From NCBI GenBank assembly GCA_028291605.1, contig JAQGHS010000283.1:1-44170 (forward strand): a stretch of 44,170 bases of DNA. The letters run 5' to 3'. How positions within the stretch are numbered: position 1 is the first letter of the stretch; every line of letters starts with the position of its first letter. Origin of the DNA: Planctomycetaceae bacterium (GTDB lineage: Bacteria; Planctomycetota; Planctomycetia; Planctomycetales; Planctomycetaceae). The notes beneath the pieces are model-generated. The model was not told the origin of the DNA, ran no database searches, and saw nothing but the letters and a program-made list of their open reading frames with translations. The position numbers and the translations under genes are program-made. Of the stretch, positions 34,301 to 41,536 are shown piece by piece.

Positions 34301-36726
34301 ACGCGGCCTTGAGCGTCGTACACATCAAGCTGGTATTTCTCTCCGACTTTATAGGTATAGCGGTCATCAGCGACCCAGCGAATGATGCCTTTCATGTTTA
34401 CTAATTGTCCGGCGCGATACGCCGGCCGATCGGTATAGAGATACCCTTTGGAGGACAACCCGACCGAGAACTGCAAACCTTCCAGACCAACTTGGCTGCT
34501 GGCTGCGTGCTTGTCAGTAAAGCCAAACACTCGCAGGTCCGAGACCGTCTTCAGCTCGTCGAACTTCTGCTGCAGGATTCCGTCTTTGCCCGTCGAGACT
34601 TCCGCGAAGACCTTGCTGCCGTCGCTCACCAGGAGCTTGACGTTGTCGGCAGGCTTGCCGGTCAGCATGTTTTCGGCGAACACAAACAGCTCATTGCGTG
34701 AGCTCTTCACGATGATGTCGAGATCACTGACGACGACCATCGTGGTGGCTTCGTGGGTTTCACTACTGACGGTGACGGCCGTGACCCCGGGCCCGTCCAC
34801 AGGGATCTCTACAGACTGTTCTAGCTTGCGATATTGCTCGTAGTTGGCGACGACATGCTCGAGACTTTTGTCAGGATCAATTAAGGCGATATCGAGGGAC
34901 TCGACGCCTGACGCCAGATGCAGCTTGCGGAAGTAGTCGGTTAGATCGATACGATAAAGTTTTACCGAGACGTTCTTCAGATTCCGCGTGGTGATTTTGA
35001 TCACCGGCTTTTCGGTACTACGGAATTTGCGTTCGGTGATGATTTCCAACTGTGGCGATGTCAACGCGGCCAACCGCTGTTGGGCCTCACCCTGTGCCGC
35101 CCCGGTCACCTTGCGATAGGCCTCAACGGCCTCGGACAGTTTTCCCAGTCGTTCTTCGAGCGTCACGCCAATCATCAGGCTGGCGCGAGAGGCCTCATTA
35201 GTATCGGGGTACTTGCTGACGAGTCGCTGCCAGTCTTCCAACGCCGCTGCGAGTAGCTTGTTGATGTCAGCCTGTTGTTCTGCGGTCAGTTTTGCCGGAG
35301 CCTTCACTGACGTAGAAATCTTCACCGCGGCGTCATACTGCATCTGACCGAATCGATAGAGGATCAGAGCCACGCGGGGATCGAGCGGATATTTGTTAAG
35401 GAACGTCTCCCATGCTTGGCGGGCGGCTGGAAAATCCTGCTGTGTAAATTGCTCTTCGGCCGCAGCAAATTCGGTGTCGATAATCACGCGCTGCACGCCG
35501 CTCCATTTGGGATCGGTGGGGAATTTGTCGAGGAACGAGCGCCAGGCGGCGATGGCCTCCGCGAACTTCTTCTGGGCCGCATAGGCCGTCCCCAGCAGGT
35601 TCCACGCAGCCGGGATCTGGGGGGCACTCGCATACTGTTCGTTGGCAATCAAGCCCTTCAAAACCGTGATGGCCTGATCGTGCCTTCCGTGATGCAGGTA
35701 ACTTTGCGCTCGGTTGAATTCCGCTTCTGCAGCCAAAGGGTGCTTGGGAAAATTCTTGACGAACTGCTCCAGCACTTCGACGCCCAGTTCCAAATCACCA
35801 ATGGTCGGTGGCTGTGGGATGCCGTAGGTCTTGGCCAATCGATAGCTGGCCTCTGCAATCAGCGTCCCGCCCGCTTCCTTCGAGACATCGTTCGTCAGGA
35901 AATCTTGCCAGGTCTTCCGAGCCTCGGCCGGCTGACCAGCGTCCAATTGCGTTTGACCAAGTTGAAACAGGGCTTCGGCGGCCAGCTTCGGGGCAGCTCG
36001 CTTGGGGCCGGGTGTCTTCGGTTGAGCGTAATTGGCGATAAACTTCTGATATGCGGCGAGGGCTTCATTAACTTGTTTGAGCTCCTGATGGCACCGGGCA
36101 ATTCGCAGCTCGATCTGCTGCTGCACGGACAGTCCAGGGCGTAGTTGCAATGCCTGTTGATAGTAGTTGAGCGCCTGAGCATAGTCGGGATCCTGCTTGG
36201 GTTTCGGCCCGGCGGCGGGGACACCCTCGAAGTAGCGATTCGCAAATTCCAGGTAAATCGCGGTCAGCTCGTCGCGACGACCGGCGGACAACAAACGGTC
36301 GGCTTCCGCTTTGTAGATGGCTCCTGCCAGTTGATAGTTGCGTTTCTTGGCCAGGACTGTTGCCTGACCAAATCGCGACCGTGAGAACCACGGCGACTTC
36401 GGATAGTCCTTTTCCAGCCGGGCGAATGTTTCGAGCGCCGCGTCGTTCTGGTCCTGTTCGGTCTGAGCTCGGCCCTTGAGATAGAGCAGGTAATCGCCCG
36501 GAGTCACCGCCAGCTTGGGGTCAGCTTCGGCCAGAGCGGCATCGATCAGCTTGACTGCCGCCGCAAAATCCCGACTCTGCAAGGCGTCCCGTAGTTCAGC
36601 CGAGAGTTTTGGGAGACTGGTAATGGCTGGTTTCTTGATTTCGGCCGGGTTGGTTTCGACACCAAACAACGCTCCGAACAATCCGGCAACCAACGCCACG
36701 ACGAGCACGCTGCGGCTGATCGACAT
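28333..36726 (-). CDS. Giant exported alpha-2-macroglobulin-like protein with TPR regions, no thioester
   Basis: 2797 residues from the ATG at 36726 (GGGGA about 8 bases upstream), which gives a signal peptide MSISRSVLVVALVAGLFGAL. Residues about 30-560 are TPR-like repeats (FQLGQTQLDAGQPAEARKTW and others). From about 570 come macroglobulin-type beta domains (KNVSVKLYRIDL, YTDRPAYRAGQLVNMKGIIRW, YYRGEHVKGKFTLKYY). About 1270-1390 is a Gly/Ala/Lys-rich, bait-like linker. About 1495-1530 is the A2M domain (YWNPLLLTDAAGKAVVTLVMPD). About 1700-2000 is an alpha/alpha toroid (LLISSQREDGGWSWSG). Where the thioester CxEQ belongs it reads PRSNIERAVS. A second TPR region (about 2210-2540) and a further beta domain (IKVYRIDLLKFGL) close the protein. 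Probably a periplasmic or surface protease trap or scaffold. Confidence 0.88.
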   Translation of the reverse strand: MSISRSVLVVALVAGLFGALFGVETNPAEIKKPAITSLPKLSAELRDALQSRDFAAAVKLIDAALAEADPKLAVTPGDYLLYLKGRAQTEQDQNDAALETFARLEKDYPKSPWFSRSRFGQATVLAKKRNYQLAGAIYKAEADRLLSAGRRDELTAIYLEFANRYFEGVPAAGPKPKQDPDYAQALNYYQQALQLRPGLSVQQQIELRIARCHQELKQVNEALAAYQKFIANYAQPKTPGPKRAAPKLAAEALFQLGQTQLDAGQPAEARKTWQDFLTNDVSKEAGGTLIAEASYRLAKTYGIPQPPTIGDLELGVEVLEQFVKNFPKHPLAAEAEFNRAQSYLHHGRHDQAITVLKGLIANEQYASAPQIPAAWNLLGTAYAAQKKFAEAIAAWRSFLDKFPTDPKWSGVQRVIIDTEFAAAEEQFTQQDFPAARQAWETFLNKYPLDPRVALILYRFGQMQYDAAVKISTSVKAPAKLTAEQQADINKLLAAALEDWQRLVSKYPDTNEASRASLMIGVTLEERLGKLSEAVEAYRKVTGAAQGEAQQRLAALTSPQLEIITERKFRSTEKPVIKITTRNLKNVSVKLYRIDLTDYFRKLHLASGVESLDIALIDPDKSLEHVVANYEQYRKLEQSVEIPVDGPGVTAVTVSSETHEATTMVVVSDLDIIVKSSRNELFVFAENMLTGKPADNVKLLVSDGSKVFAEVSTGKDGILQQKFDELKTVSDLRVFGFTDKHAASSQVGLEGLQFSVGLSSKGYLYTDRPAYRAGQLVNMKGIIRWVADDRYTYKVGEKYQLDVYDAQGRVIDTQEVALGEFGTFAAHWQLPEQAQAGQYRVHVYQPGREQAYEMNFIVQEYQLEPIQFSVELPQTVYYRGEHVKGKFTLKYYYGSPLAGRAIQYRLGDDRLWTATTDAKGEVTFDLPTQRYSEAQPVQLVASFPERNLAAGETIFLATRGFEIGIKTIRDVYVTGETFDATISVRDPAGKPVATALNFEILEVTQTATGTGESRLSAKELKSDDKLGEGRNTVRLDKPGRYILRATGTDRFGHAVSGSHPLYISGQDDQVRLRILADQHHYKAGDQGRVQLHWREEPALALVTFEGATVLGHQLVELKTGANPLDISFAEYLAPNFQLSVAVMQANKYHEARADFRVARELLITLKPAKTTLKPGEPVAVEVLVTDAQGKPVQTELSLGLIQKNLLQRFPDRAAAITAFFNGGSREISCRVMTSCTFQYHPSTRPINEFLLAETERLKTSTAEEAAKQLISDRLQPAAPAAANGPESAAASKPTGGVGGGGMGGRMAGKKAQSEKRKEAVGLGFGRADKAEAANQNALQDAETEELLEEQAAGEAKGAADAKRSLSSAFRRRSGVNKKDSSLKLGDANGDWQSVDGEGGTLSWEQQTLSLRIEQTQSQRDYSFAEINEAVANYSDGTAVANGVDDAWAFKVLSNSQTPLYGLNHSGELQVVNGRSVNDLKRLAEDGMQLVTAQRAAETGYWNPLLLTDAAGKAVVTLVMPDRSTAWVIKSQGINKVALAGKAEAELITKEDLFAEIQTPMAYVVGDQGQVLVEVHNAVLKDAKIEVKLKTTIGDASTELKQVIDAKVPGISEVSFPVTITAGTKADFELTVTSGELKDSLSRTVAIEPDGIPVYATAGGTSAQNTSFQIKFPDNVKAQQPSLELLIGPSVNRTLLEAVLGGASGNWERSAYAPRSNIERAVSDVLGGVSLLKMLGQSRHSNVPEARELAGRVQAGLALLISSQREDGGWSWSGVTKAEQPDRYLSSRVVWSMSAARKSGFAVPQQSFDKGIQYLQSAFANSTEDDHENRAIVLHGLAEAGACDFAHLNRLHRLRNDLNASALVHLSLALLAMDRKPMAGEVLALAKSKLLPLPAAQAIEDKGLAGCMPWMYSGAEVRGLYLLALNALTPAAPGSEEIANWLLGARMGSRWQPEKANGPIVMALADWFGRAKLVPEKYTLSIFVNDKLVTKLAVDPSTQPSASVPIPAKFLVADKPQRVNLDIEGRGQFSYSAILTGFVPSAAAESTEDQYTMNINRVYEPAHRMLDGEVIPRGFNHLHAPYQHFSSPFTQVPVGERGEVTVDIWRSNASNLPNEHRQYLIYTEPLPAGVSVLTETITGQFERYEVGPSSITFYLGDRFQPGRIKFDVVGYVPGRYLRRPAVVRSFYNPAKFRVAKADPLTVLPRGVASKDEYKLTPEEDYEFGKRYFARGDFVLADTHLSRLFKAYKLSDIYGEVVQMLFQTSLSANRPADIVQYFETIKEKLPEVEVSFENILKVAESYRELGEYERSYLVYRATLEAGFQRESQIAGFLDERGEFLRSVQVMEQLLRAYPAEPYIATSTYALAQEVYGKAPEAAQNARLREAGLTRVDLIATSVQMLDHFIATWPTDPAADQASFSLANALLDLERYSDVIARCDQFAKRYPDSKLLDSFWYVIGYSQFAQGKHAAALEMCRKVADWKKVDPQTKAETMAVNHWQSIYIMGQVYHSLGKAAEAIGEYDRVKDRFADAKEAIDFFTRKDLSLPEVTTVKPGAPGKVPLKFRNVTGATIKVYRIDLLKFGLLNRNLSRITAINLAGIRPYHDLTVKLGEGKDYRDREQELELPLKEEGAYLVVCQGDNLYTSGLVLVSPLVLEVQEDATSGRVRVTVKDAVADKYAHAVHVKVIGSANDHFQSGQTDLRGIFVADGINGTSTVIAKTDANRYAFFRGKTVLGTVAVPSQQVEQKGEGKPGEARRETDGKDSLLEGLRQQNGGINRLQRDNYRGLLQNKTQGIKAKAAF

Positions 36727-36845
36727 AATGCATTCCCCGAAATTCTTTGAAGTGCAGCCAGACGCTGTGAGTCGTTGGCTGTTTGATTCTCTCAAGTCAG
36801 TTTGCGCAAAGTCTCACGGAGATATCGCTCTACCCTCACGAAAGA

Positions 36846-37028
36846 TTAGGTCGTCGAATAGGACCGAGGGGCAGTGGAGGCAATTCTACAGTCGCGCTGC
36901 ACCGCGCAACTAATTAGACAACAATTACTTACGGGGGTTTGGGAATCCTCGAAGCAGTCAGACGACAGCGAATTAAAAGAGGCAGCGAATGAATCCAGGA
37001 GTAGCAGCGTGATAATGAATAGTCGCAT
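36846..37028 (-). CDS. Possible 60-residue secreted Cys-containing peptide
   Basis: A short frame with a good ribosome binding site (AAAGGAGA, 7 bases before the ATG) and a signal-peptide-like start, MRLFIITLLLLDSFA. The remaining about 45 residues contain five cysteines (C24, C36, C37, C41, C47), with no known family. It lies 119 bases upstream of the macroglobulin-like gene on the same strand and could be a leader peptide. Both the ribosome binding site and the ATG are inside a hairpin arm (see the separate entry). It may also be non-coding. Confidence 0.35.
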   Translation of the reverse strand: MRLFIITLLLLDSFAASFNSLSSDCFEDSQTPVSNCCLISCAVQRDCRIASTAPRSYSTT

Positions 37029-37045
37029 TCGCTGTCTCCTTTAAT
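36972..37045 (-). promoter_or_regulatory. Hairpin covering ribosome binding site and start codon of the small ORF
   Basis: Inverted repeat with arms 37026-37045 (containing AAAGGAGA and the ATG on the minus strand) and 36972-36991. In RNA, 18 of 20 positions form Watson-Crick pairs, with one G.U and one A.C, around a loop of about 34 bases. Such a fold would hide the start site. It could be a translational switch or simply an inverted repeat upstream of the macroglobulin-like gene. Confidence 0.55.
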
Positions 37046-37245
37046 GCGCGACGAACGCATCAATAGTTTTTTCTGCGAAACGGCTTTCAGTGGCCATTTG
37101 GGGCTGTGCGTGTCATCACCAACTGGTAAACTACTCGGGTGGCGATTGTCGACAATCGGGATTGCCATCCGCCGGAAATTCCTACCTGGGTGAAGCGCAC
37201 TGACTGCGATTTTCACGACACAGTTTTCACGGAGCGAGAGAACGC

Positions 37246-39867
37246 ATGCGGTTCCTGAACGCACTTGTTTTCGCGGTTGTATCGGGTTTGTTCTTCGCCG
37301 GAACCGTCGGTGCCGAAGAGCCCGCAGCCAAGGCAGCGGCAACTCTCACTTTCGAAACCGACATTCTACCAATCCTGCAGGCGCGGTGTGCCAAGTGCCA
37401 CGGCGATGAGAAACTCGAAGCCGGTTTCGATGTGCGGCGGCGCTTTGCCATTCTGAAAGGCGGAGATACGGGCCCGGCATTCATTCCAGGAAAACCCGAG
37501 GAAAGCACCCTCATCGAGCGGATCGAGAAGAACGAGATGCCGCCGGCCGACGAGGGGCGTCTGGACGAAAAGCAAAAAGCTCTGATTCGCCAATGGGTCC
37601 TCGCCGGTGCTCCGACGGTGAAGAATCCCGAACCGCCGCTGGAAGAATCCGAGATTGCCAGCCGGATCTCAGATGAGGATCGCCAGTTCTGGTCGTTCAA
37701 ATCGCCCGTTCGTCCCGCGATTCCCACGGTGAAAGCGCTGGACCGAGTACGAACTGCGATCGATTCGTTTCTGCTGGAAAAACTGGAAGCCAAGGGGCTG
37801 ACGTTCAACGCTGATGCCCCGAAGGAAGTTCAGGTCCGGCGGCTGTATCTCGATCTGTGGGGCATCCCACCCACCATTGAACAGGCCAACGAATTCCTGC
37901 TTGACGAACGGCCGAATGCGTATGAACTGTTAGTGGATCGACTCCTCGCGGCCCCGCAGTATGGCGAACGCTGGGGACGGTATTGGCTCGACGTCGCGGG
38001 CTATGCTGATTCCGATGGCTACCTTGCGGCAGACCGCCTGCGGCCCGAAGCGTGGCGCTATCGTGACTATGTCATTGAAGCCCTCAACCGCGATTTGCCC
38101 TATGATCAATTCGTTCGCGAACAACTCGCAGGGGACGAGCTAACCGACTGGCGCCGGGGTGAAGAGATCAGCCCGGAAGTCGAACGCCAACTGCGAGCGA
38201 CCGGCTTTCTGCGAACGGCCATGGACCCGACCTATCCGGGATACATTGAACCGAACGAGGTCCATCAAGTCCTCGCCGATACCGTGCAGATTGTCAGTTC
38301 GACCTTCCTGGGATTGACCGTGCAATGTGCCCGGTGCCACTCGCACAAGTTCGATCCGATTTCTCAGCGAGACTATTATTCGATGCAGGCCGTGCTGCTC
38401 GGCGCTTACGATCCGGCTCGCTGGCAGCCGTCTGAAGTACGCGGCATTCCCCTGGCCACTGAGGCCCAGGAAGCCCGGATCAACGAACTCAATAAGAAGG
38501 CCGACGAACGAGTTGCCGCCCTGACTGCGACCAGCGTGGAACTGACGGCACGCTTTCGCAAGCGTCGCATCGTCGAACTGCTGACCGCAGCGGCGCCGGG
38601 CGCCGCCATTGATCCGGCTCTCGTCGACAAATTGCTGGCAGCAGTCGTCGTGGCCGCTGACAAGCACACACCGGAACAGAAAGAGCTCGTTGCCAAGCAT
38701 GTCCCTGGAGCCGTTTGGACGGATGAAGAGCTCATCAAGCGGTTCGCTGAATTTGGTGAGGATCTCGCCAAGTTGAAGGCAGCGATCGCGGCGGAAGCGG
38801 CGTTGAAGAAGACGATCGTGAAGTTGCGATCTTTGGTTGATGTTGATGAAAAGGCTGCCGAAGGCCGGATCTTGCGGCGCGGTGAGCATACGAAGCCGGG
38901 TGGTACGGTGACGGCCAATGTGCCGGAAGTGTTGACTCCCGTCGGATTCCAATTGGATGTGAAACCCGGGTACAAGACATCAGGACGCCGGCTGGCGTTT
39001 GCACGCTGGTTAACTGAGCCGTCTCATCCGCTGGTCTCGCGCGTGCAGGTCAACCGCATCTGGGCTCGCCATTTCGGGCGAGGTCTGGTGCCAACCCAGG
39101 GGAACTTCGGCCGCGCGGGAATCAGGCCGTCTCATCCGGAATTGCTCGACTGGTTGGCGACCGAATTCGTCGCGATCGGTTGGAGCCAGAAGGCCTTGCA
39201 CAAGTTGATGCTGACATCGACCGCCTATCGTCAATCCGTTGACATCGATGCTGCGAAGACGGCCGCCGATCCGGAAAACAAACTGTGGGGAGCCTGGCAG
39301 CCGCGCCGTGTCGAAGGGGAAGTTGTTCGCGACGGGTTACTGGCCGTGGGTGGCAAACTCAATCCGCAAATGCTTGGTTCGCCGGCGAATGTCGCGGGCT
39401 CGGCCGATGGTGCCGTGGTGGATACGGACAACGCCGATGGGCGTCGGAGAAGCATTTATCAAATCGTCCGCCGCAGCCAGCACCTGACGCTGCTGGAGTT
39501 GTTTGATACTCCCTTGATGGAGGTCAACTGTCCTGAACGGACTGTTTCCATCGTCCCGTTGCAGGCCTTGGCAATGCTGCATGGCCCGCAGGCCGAACGG
39601 GCTGCGTTGGGCTTGTCGGAGCGAGTCATGGCCGCCGCAACCACTGATGAAGAACGCCTGGTTTGGATCTTCCGCACTTTGTTGACTCGGGTGCCGCGTC
39701 CCACCGAGCAACAGAATTTCCAAACATTTCTGGTGGAGATTCGCAAAGAGCAGTTGATTAACAAACCGACTCCGACTGCCGAAGAACAACTGGCCGCAAC
39801 GCGCGCGGCCTGGAAGGAAGCGGCGCTGGTGTTATTGAATAGTAATGAGTTTTTGTTTGTGCACTAG
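37246..39867 (+). CDS. Planctomycete cytochrome-c (PSD1) / DUF1549 / DUF1553 protein, exported
   Basis: 873 residues with signal peptide (cleavage near GAEE, residue 23). N-terminal PSCyt1-type heme domain: CAKCH (48-52) and a distal Met in KNEMPPADEGRL. Then DUF1549 (VRRLYLDLWGIPPT, YGERWGRYWLDVAGYADSDGY, NRDLPYDQFVREQLAGDEL, and a second CARCH at 361-365 in CARCHSHKFDPI). A coiled, Ala/Glu-rich middle follows, then DUF1553 (WLTEPSHPLVSRVQVNRIWARHFG, SHPELLDWLATEF, AYRQS). GGAG 11 bases upstream supports the ATG. In planctomycetes these proteins are usually paired with a DUF1501 gene, as here. A role in polysaccharide or redox processing at the cell surface has been suggested but is not established. 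Confidence 0.93.
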   Translation: MRFLNALVFAVVSGLFFAGTVGAEEPAAKAAATLTFETDILPILQARCAKCHGDEKLEAGFDVRRRFAILKGGDTGPAFIPGKPEESTLIERIEKNEMPPADEGRLDEKQKALIRQWVLAGAPTVKNPEPPLEESEIASRISDEDRQFWSFKSPVRPAIPTVKALDRVRTAIDSFLLEKLEAKGLTFNADAPKEVQVRRLYLDLWGIPPTIEQANEFLLDERPNAYELLVDRLLAAPQYGERWGRYWLDVAGYADSDGYLAADRLRPEAWRYRDYVIEALNRDLPYDQFVREQLAGDELTDWRRGEEISPEVERQLRATGFLRTAMDPTYPGYIEPNEVHQVLADTVQIVSSTFLGLTVQCARCHSHKFDPISQRDYYSMQAVLLGAYDPARWQPSEVRGIPLATEAQEARINELNKKADERVAALTATSVELTARFRKRRIVELLTAAAPGAAIDPALVDKLLAAVVVAADKHTPEQKELVAKHVPGAVWTDEELIKRFAEFGEDLAKLKAAIAAEAALKKTIVKLRSLVDVDEKAAEGRILRRGEHTKPGGTVTANVPEVLTPVGFQLDVKPGYKTSGRRLAFARWLTEPSHPLVSRVQVNRIWARHFGRGLVPTQGNFGRAGIRPSHPELLDWLATEFVAIGWSQKALHKLMLTSTAYRQSVDIDAAKTAADPENKLWGAWQPRRVEGEVVRDGLLAVGGKLNPQMLGSPANVAGSADGAVVDTDNADGRRRSIYQIVRRSQHLTLLELFDTPLMEVNCPERTVSIVPLQALAMLHGPQAERAALGLSERVMAAATTDEERLVWIFRTLLTRVPRPTEQQNFQTFLVEIRKEQLINKPTPTAEEQLAATRAAWKEAALVLLNSNEFLFVH

Positions 39868-39877
39868 TTGGAAGAAG

Positions 39878-39934
39878 GTGGGACGGACAATCCTGTCCGT
39901 CTTGTGAGGTGTCGGACAGGATTGTCCGACCTAC
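39878..39934. repeat. REP-like inverted pair, GTAGG superfamily (CGGACA stem)
   Basis: Copy 1 (39878-39901, plus): stem ACGGACA-ATCC-TGTCCGT. Copy 2 (39911-39934, minus): GTAGG foot and stem TCGGACA-ATCC-TGTCCGA. The outermost pair is swapped from A-T to T-A. It lies between the DUF1549/DUF1553 stop (39867) and the DUF1501 start (39967). Confidence 0.9.
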
Positions 39935-39966
39935 AAAAAACGGCGACGATTCGCGAGCACAACGTT

Positions 39967-41394
39967 ATGACATCATCATCCTCGGCATCACCCGAGCTAC
40001 TGGCTGCACTCAGCCGACGCGACCTGTTTTCCCGCACCGCAGCCGGCTTTGCCGGCATGGCGGTGGGCAGTTTGCTGAACCAGGATTTTGCCCGCGCTGA
40101 ATCCTCCAGTACGCTACGCGAGCCGCATTTTCCGCCCCAGGCGAAGGCAGTGATTCAGCTCTTCCAGCATGGCGGCCCGAGCCATATGGATCTGCTCGAT
40201 CCCAAGCCCGAGTTGACCGCCCGCAATGGGCAACCGATGCCGAAATACTTTACTGATCTGGTCAAGATCTCGGCCCACGGCAACTTGCTGGGAAGTCCGT
40301 TCAAATTCCAGAAGTACGGCCAAAGCGGAGTTGAGTATTCGGAACTCATCCCGCACACGGCCAGTTGTGCGGATGACATCGCGGTGATCCGTTCGATGTA
40401 CTCGGAGCACAACAATCACGAGCAGGCCTTGTGGCACATTCATACCGGCCGGATCGTCAGTGGTCGACCGACGATCGGTGCCTGGGCCAGTTATGCACTG
40501 GGCTCAGAGAACCAGAACCTGCCAGCTTATGTGGTTCTGCGTAATGACAGCTCGTTGCCAACCGACGGGACACGCAACTGGTCGAGCGGTTTCCTCCCCC
40601 CGAAGTATCAAGGGGTCCATTTCCGGCATTCGGGAACGCCTGTGTTGTATCTGCAGCCGTCGACGCCGATCACCGACAAGACTCAACAATTGCGGCGTGA
40701 CTTACTCTATAAGATGAACTCTGAACATCGCGAACAGGTTCCTCGCCTGGCTCCGGAATTAGAGGCCCGGATTGCAAGCTACGAACTGGCCGGACGCATG
40801 CAACTGTCTGCCGGGGCGGCGTTGAACCTCGCTGAAGAAACGCAGGAAACGCAGGCACTCTATGGACTTGGTCAGCCCAACACTGACAGCTACGGCAAGC
40901 GGTGCTTAATCGCCCGTCGACTCGTTGAGCGTGGTGTTCGCTACGTGCAGATTTTTGTCGAGGGACAGATCTGGGATACGCATTCGAAGAATGCCGACAC
41001 CACGAAGAAGTGTTGCGAGCAAACGGACAAGCCGGTCGCCGCGCTATTGAAAGATCTGAAGCAACGGGGTCTGCTGAACAACGTTCTCGTGATGTGGGGC
41101 GGTGAGTTCGGACGGACCCCCGTGAGCCAATCAGGTGACGGGCGCGATCATCACAAGCAGGGCTTCAGCATGTGGCTGGCCGGTGGTGGGATCAAGGGGG
41201 GCCAGGCCTATGGAGCCACCGACGAACTGGGTTACCATGCGGTCGAGAACCGCGTGATGGTGGCCGATCTGCATGCGACCGTGCTGCATCAACTGGGGCT
41301 TGATCACAAACGGGTCACGTATGATGTGCACGGTCGCGAAGAGCGGCTAACCGATGTCTATGACGCGAAGGTCTTGCGGCCGCTGCTGGCGTGA
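39967..41394 (+). CDS. DUF1501 protein with Tat-type leader, partner of DUF1549/DUF1553
   Basis: 475 residues from the ATG at 39967. The frame is open back to the preceding stop, but that stretch is the translated repeat element, so a TTG start at 39868 is rejected. The leader has SRRDLFSRTAAGFAGMAVG, a twin-arginine type. DUF1501 hallmarks: IQLFQHGGPSHMDLLDPKPEL, MYSEHNNHEQALWHIHTG, WSSGFLPPKYQG and MWGGEFGRTPVSQSGDGRDHH. It is the usual downstream partner of the DUF1549/DUF1553 gene. The 99-base spacer holding a palindromic pair could set the ratio of the two products; this is inference. Function of the family unknown. Confidence 0.92.
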   Translation: MTSSSSASPELLAALSRRDLFSRTAAGFAGMAVGSLLNQDFARAESSSTLREPHFPPQAKAVIQLFQHGGPSHMDLLDPKPELTARNGQPMPKYFTDLVKISAHGNLLGSPFKFQKYGQSGVEYSELIPHTASCADDIAVIRSMYSEHNNHEQALWHIHTGRIVSGRPTIGAWASYALGSENQNLPAYVVLRNDSSLPTDGTRNWSSGFLPPKYQGVHFRHSGTPVLYLQPSTPITDKTQQLRRDLLYKMNSEHREQVPRLAPELEARIASYELAGRMQLSAGAALNLAEETQETQALYGLGQPNTDSYGKRCLIARRLVERGVRYVQIFVEGQIWDTHSKNADTTKKCCEQTDKPVAALLKDLKQRGLLNNVLVMWGGEFGRTPVSQSGDGRDHHKQGFSMWLAGGGIKGGQAYGATDELGYHAVENRVMVADLHATVLHQLGLDHKRVTYDVHGREERLTDVYDAKVLRPLLA

Positions 41395-41423
41395 TTTGAT
41401 GACGCTCACTTCGTGGCGACCAT

Positions 41424-41504
41424 GAGCGGCACGGCGCTTGCCGCCGGTTCTTCTTGTTTGGACGGCACGCTGAAAGAACCGGTGGCTAGCGCCATTCCGC
41501 TCAC
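41424..41504. repeat. REP-like inverted pair, GAGCGG...CCGGTTCTT family
   Basis: Copies at 41424-41452 (plus) and 41474-41504 (minus). Inner stems CGGC-GCTT-GCCG and TGGC-GCTA-GCCA, where one pair changes from C-G to T-A. They lie between the convergent DUF1501 gene and the 41537 gene. Confidence 0.85.
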
Positions 41505-41536
41505 ACACTGAGCCCCGCTTCGGCAAACTTCGCCCA

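Noticed and set aside
30016-36144. Many long plus-strand frames opposite the macroglobulin-like gene
   Set aside because: Codon-position shadows of the 2797-residue minus-strand gene; none shows recognisable motifs.
39868-39966. TTG-started extension of the DUF1501 protein
   Set aside because: It is the translation of a palindromic repeat element; a Tat leader starts properly at the ATG at 39967.
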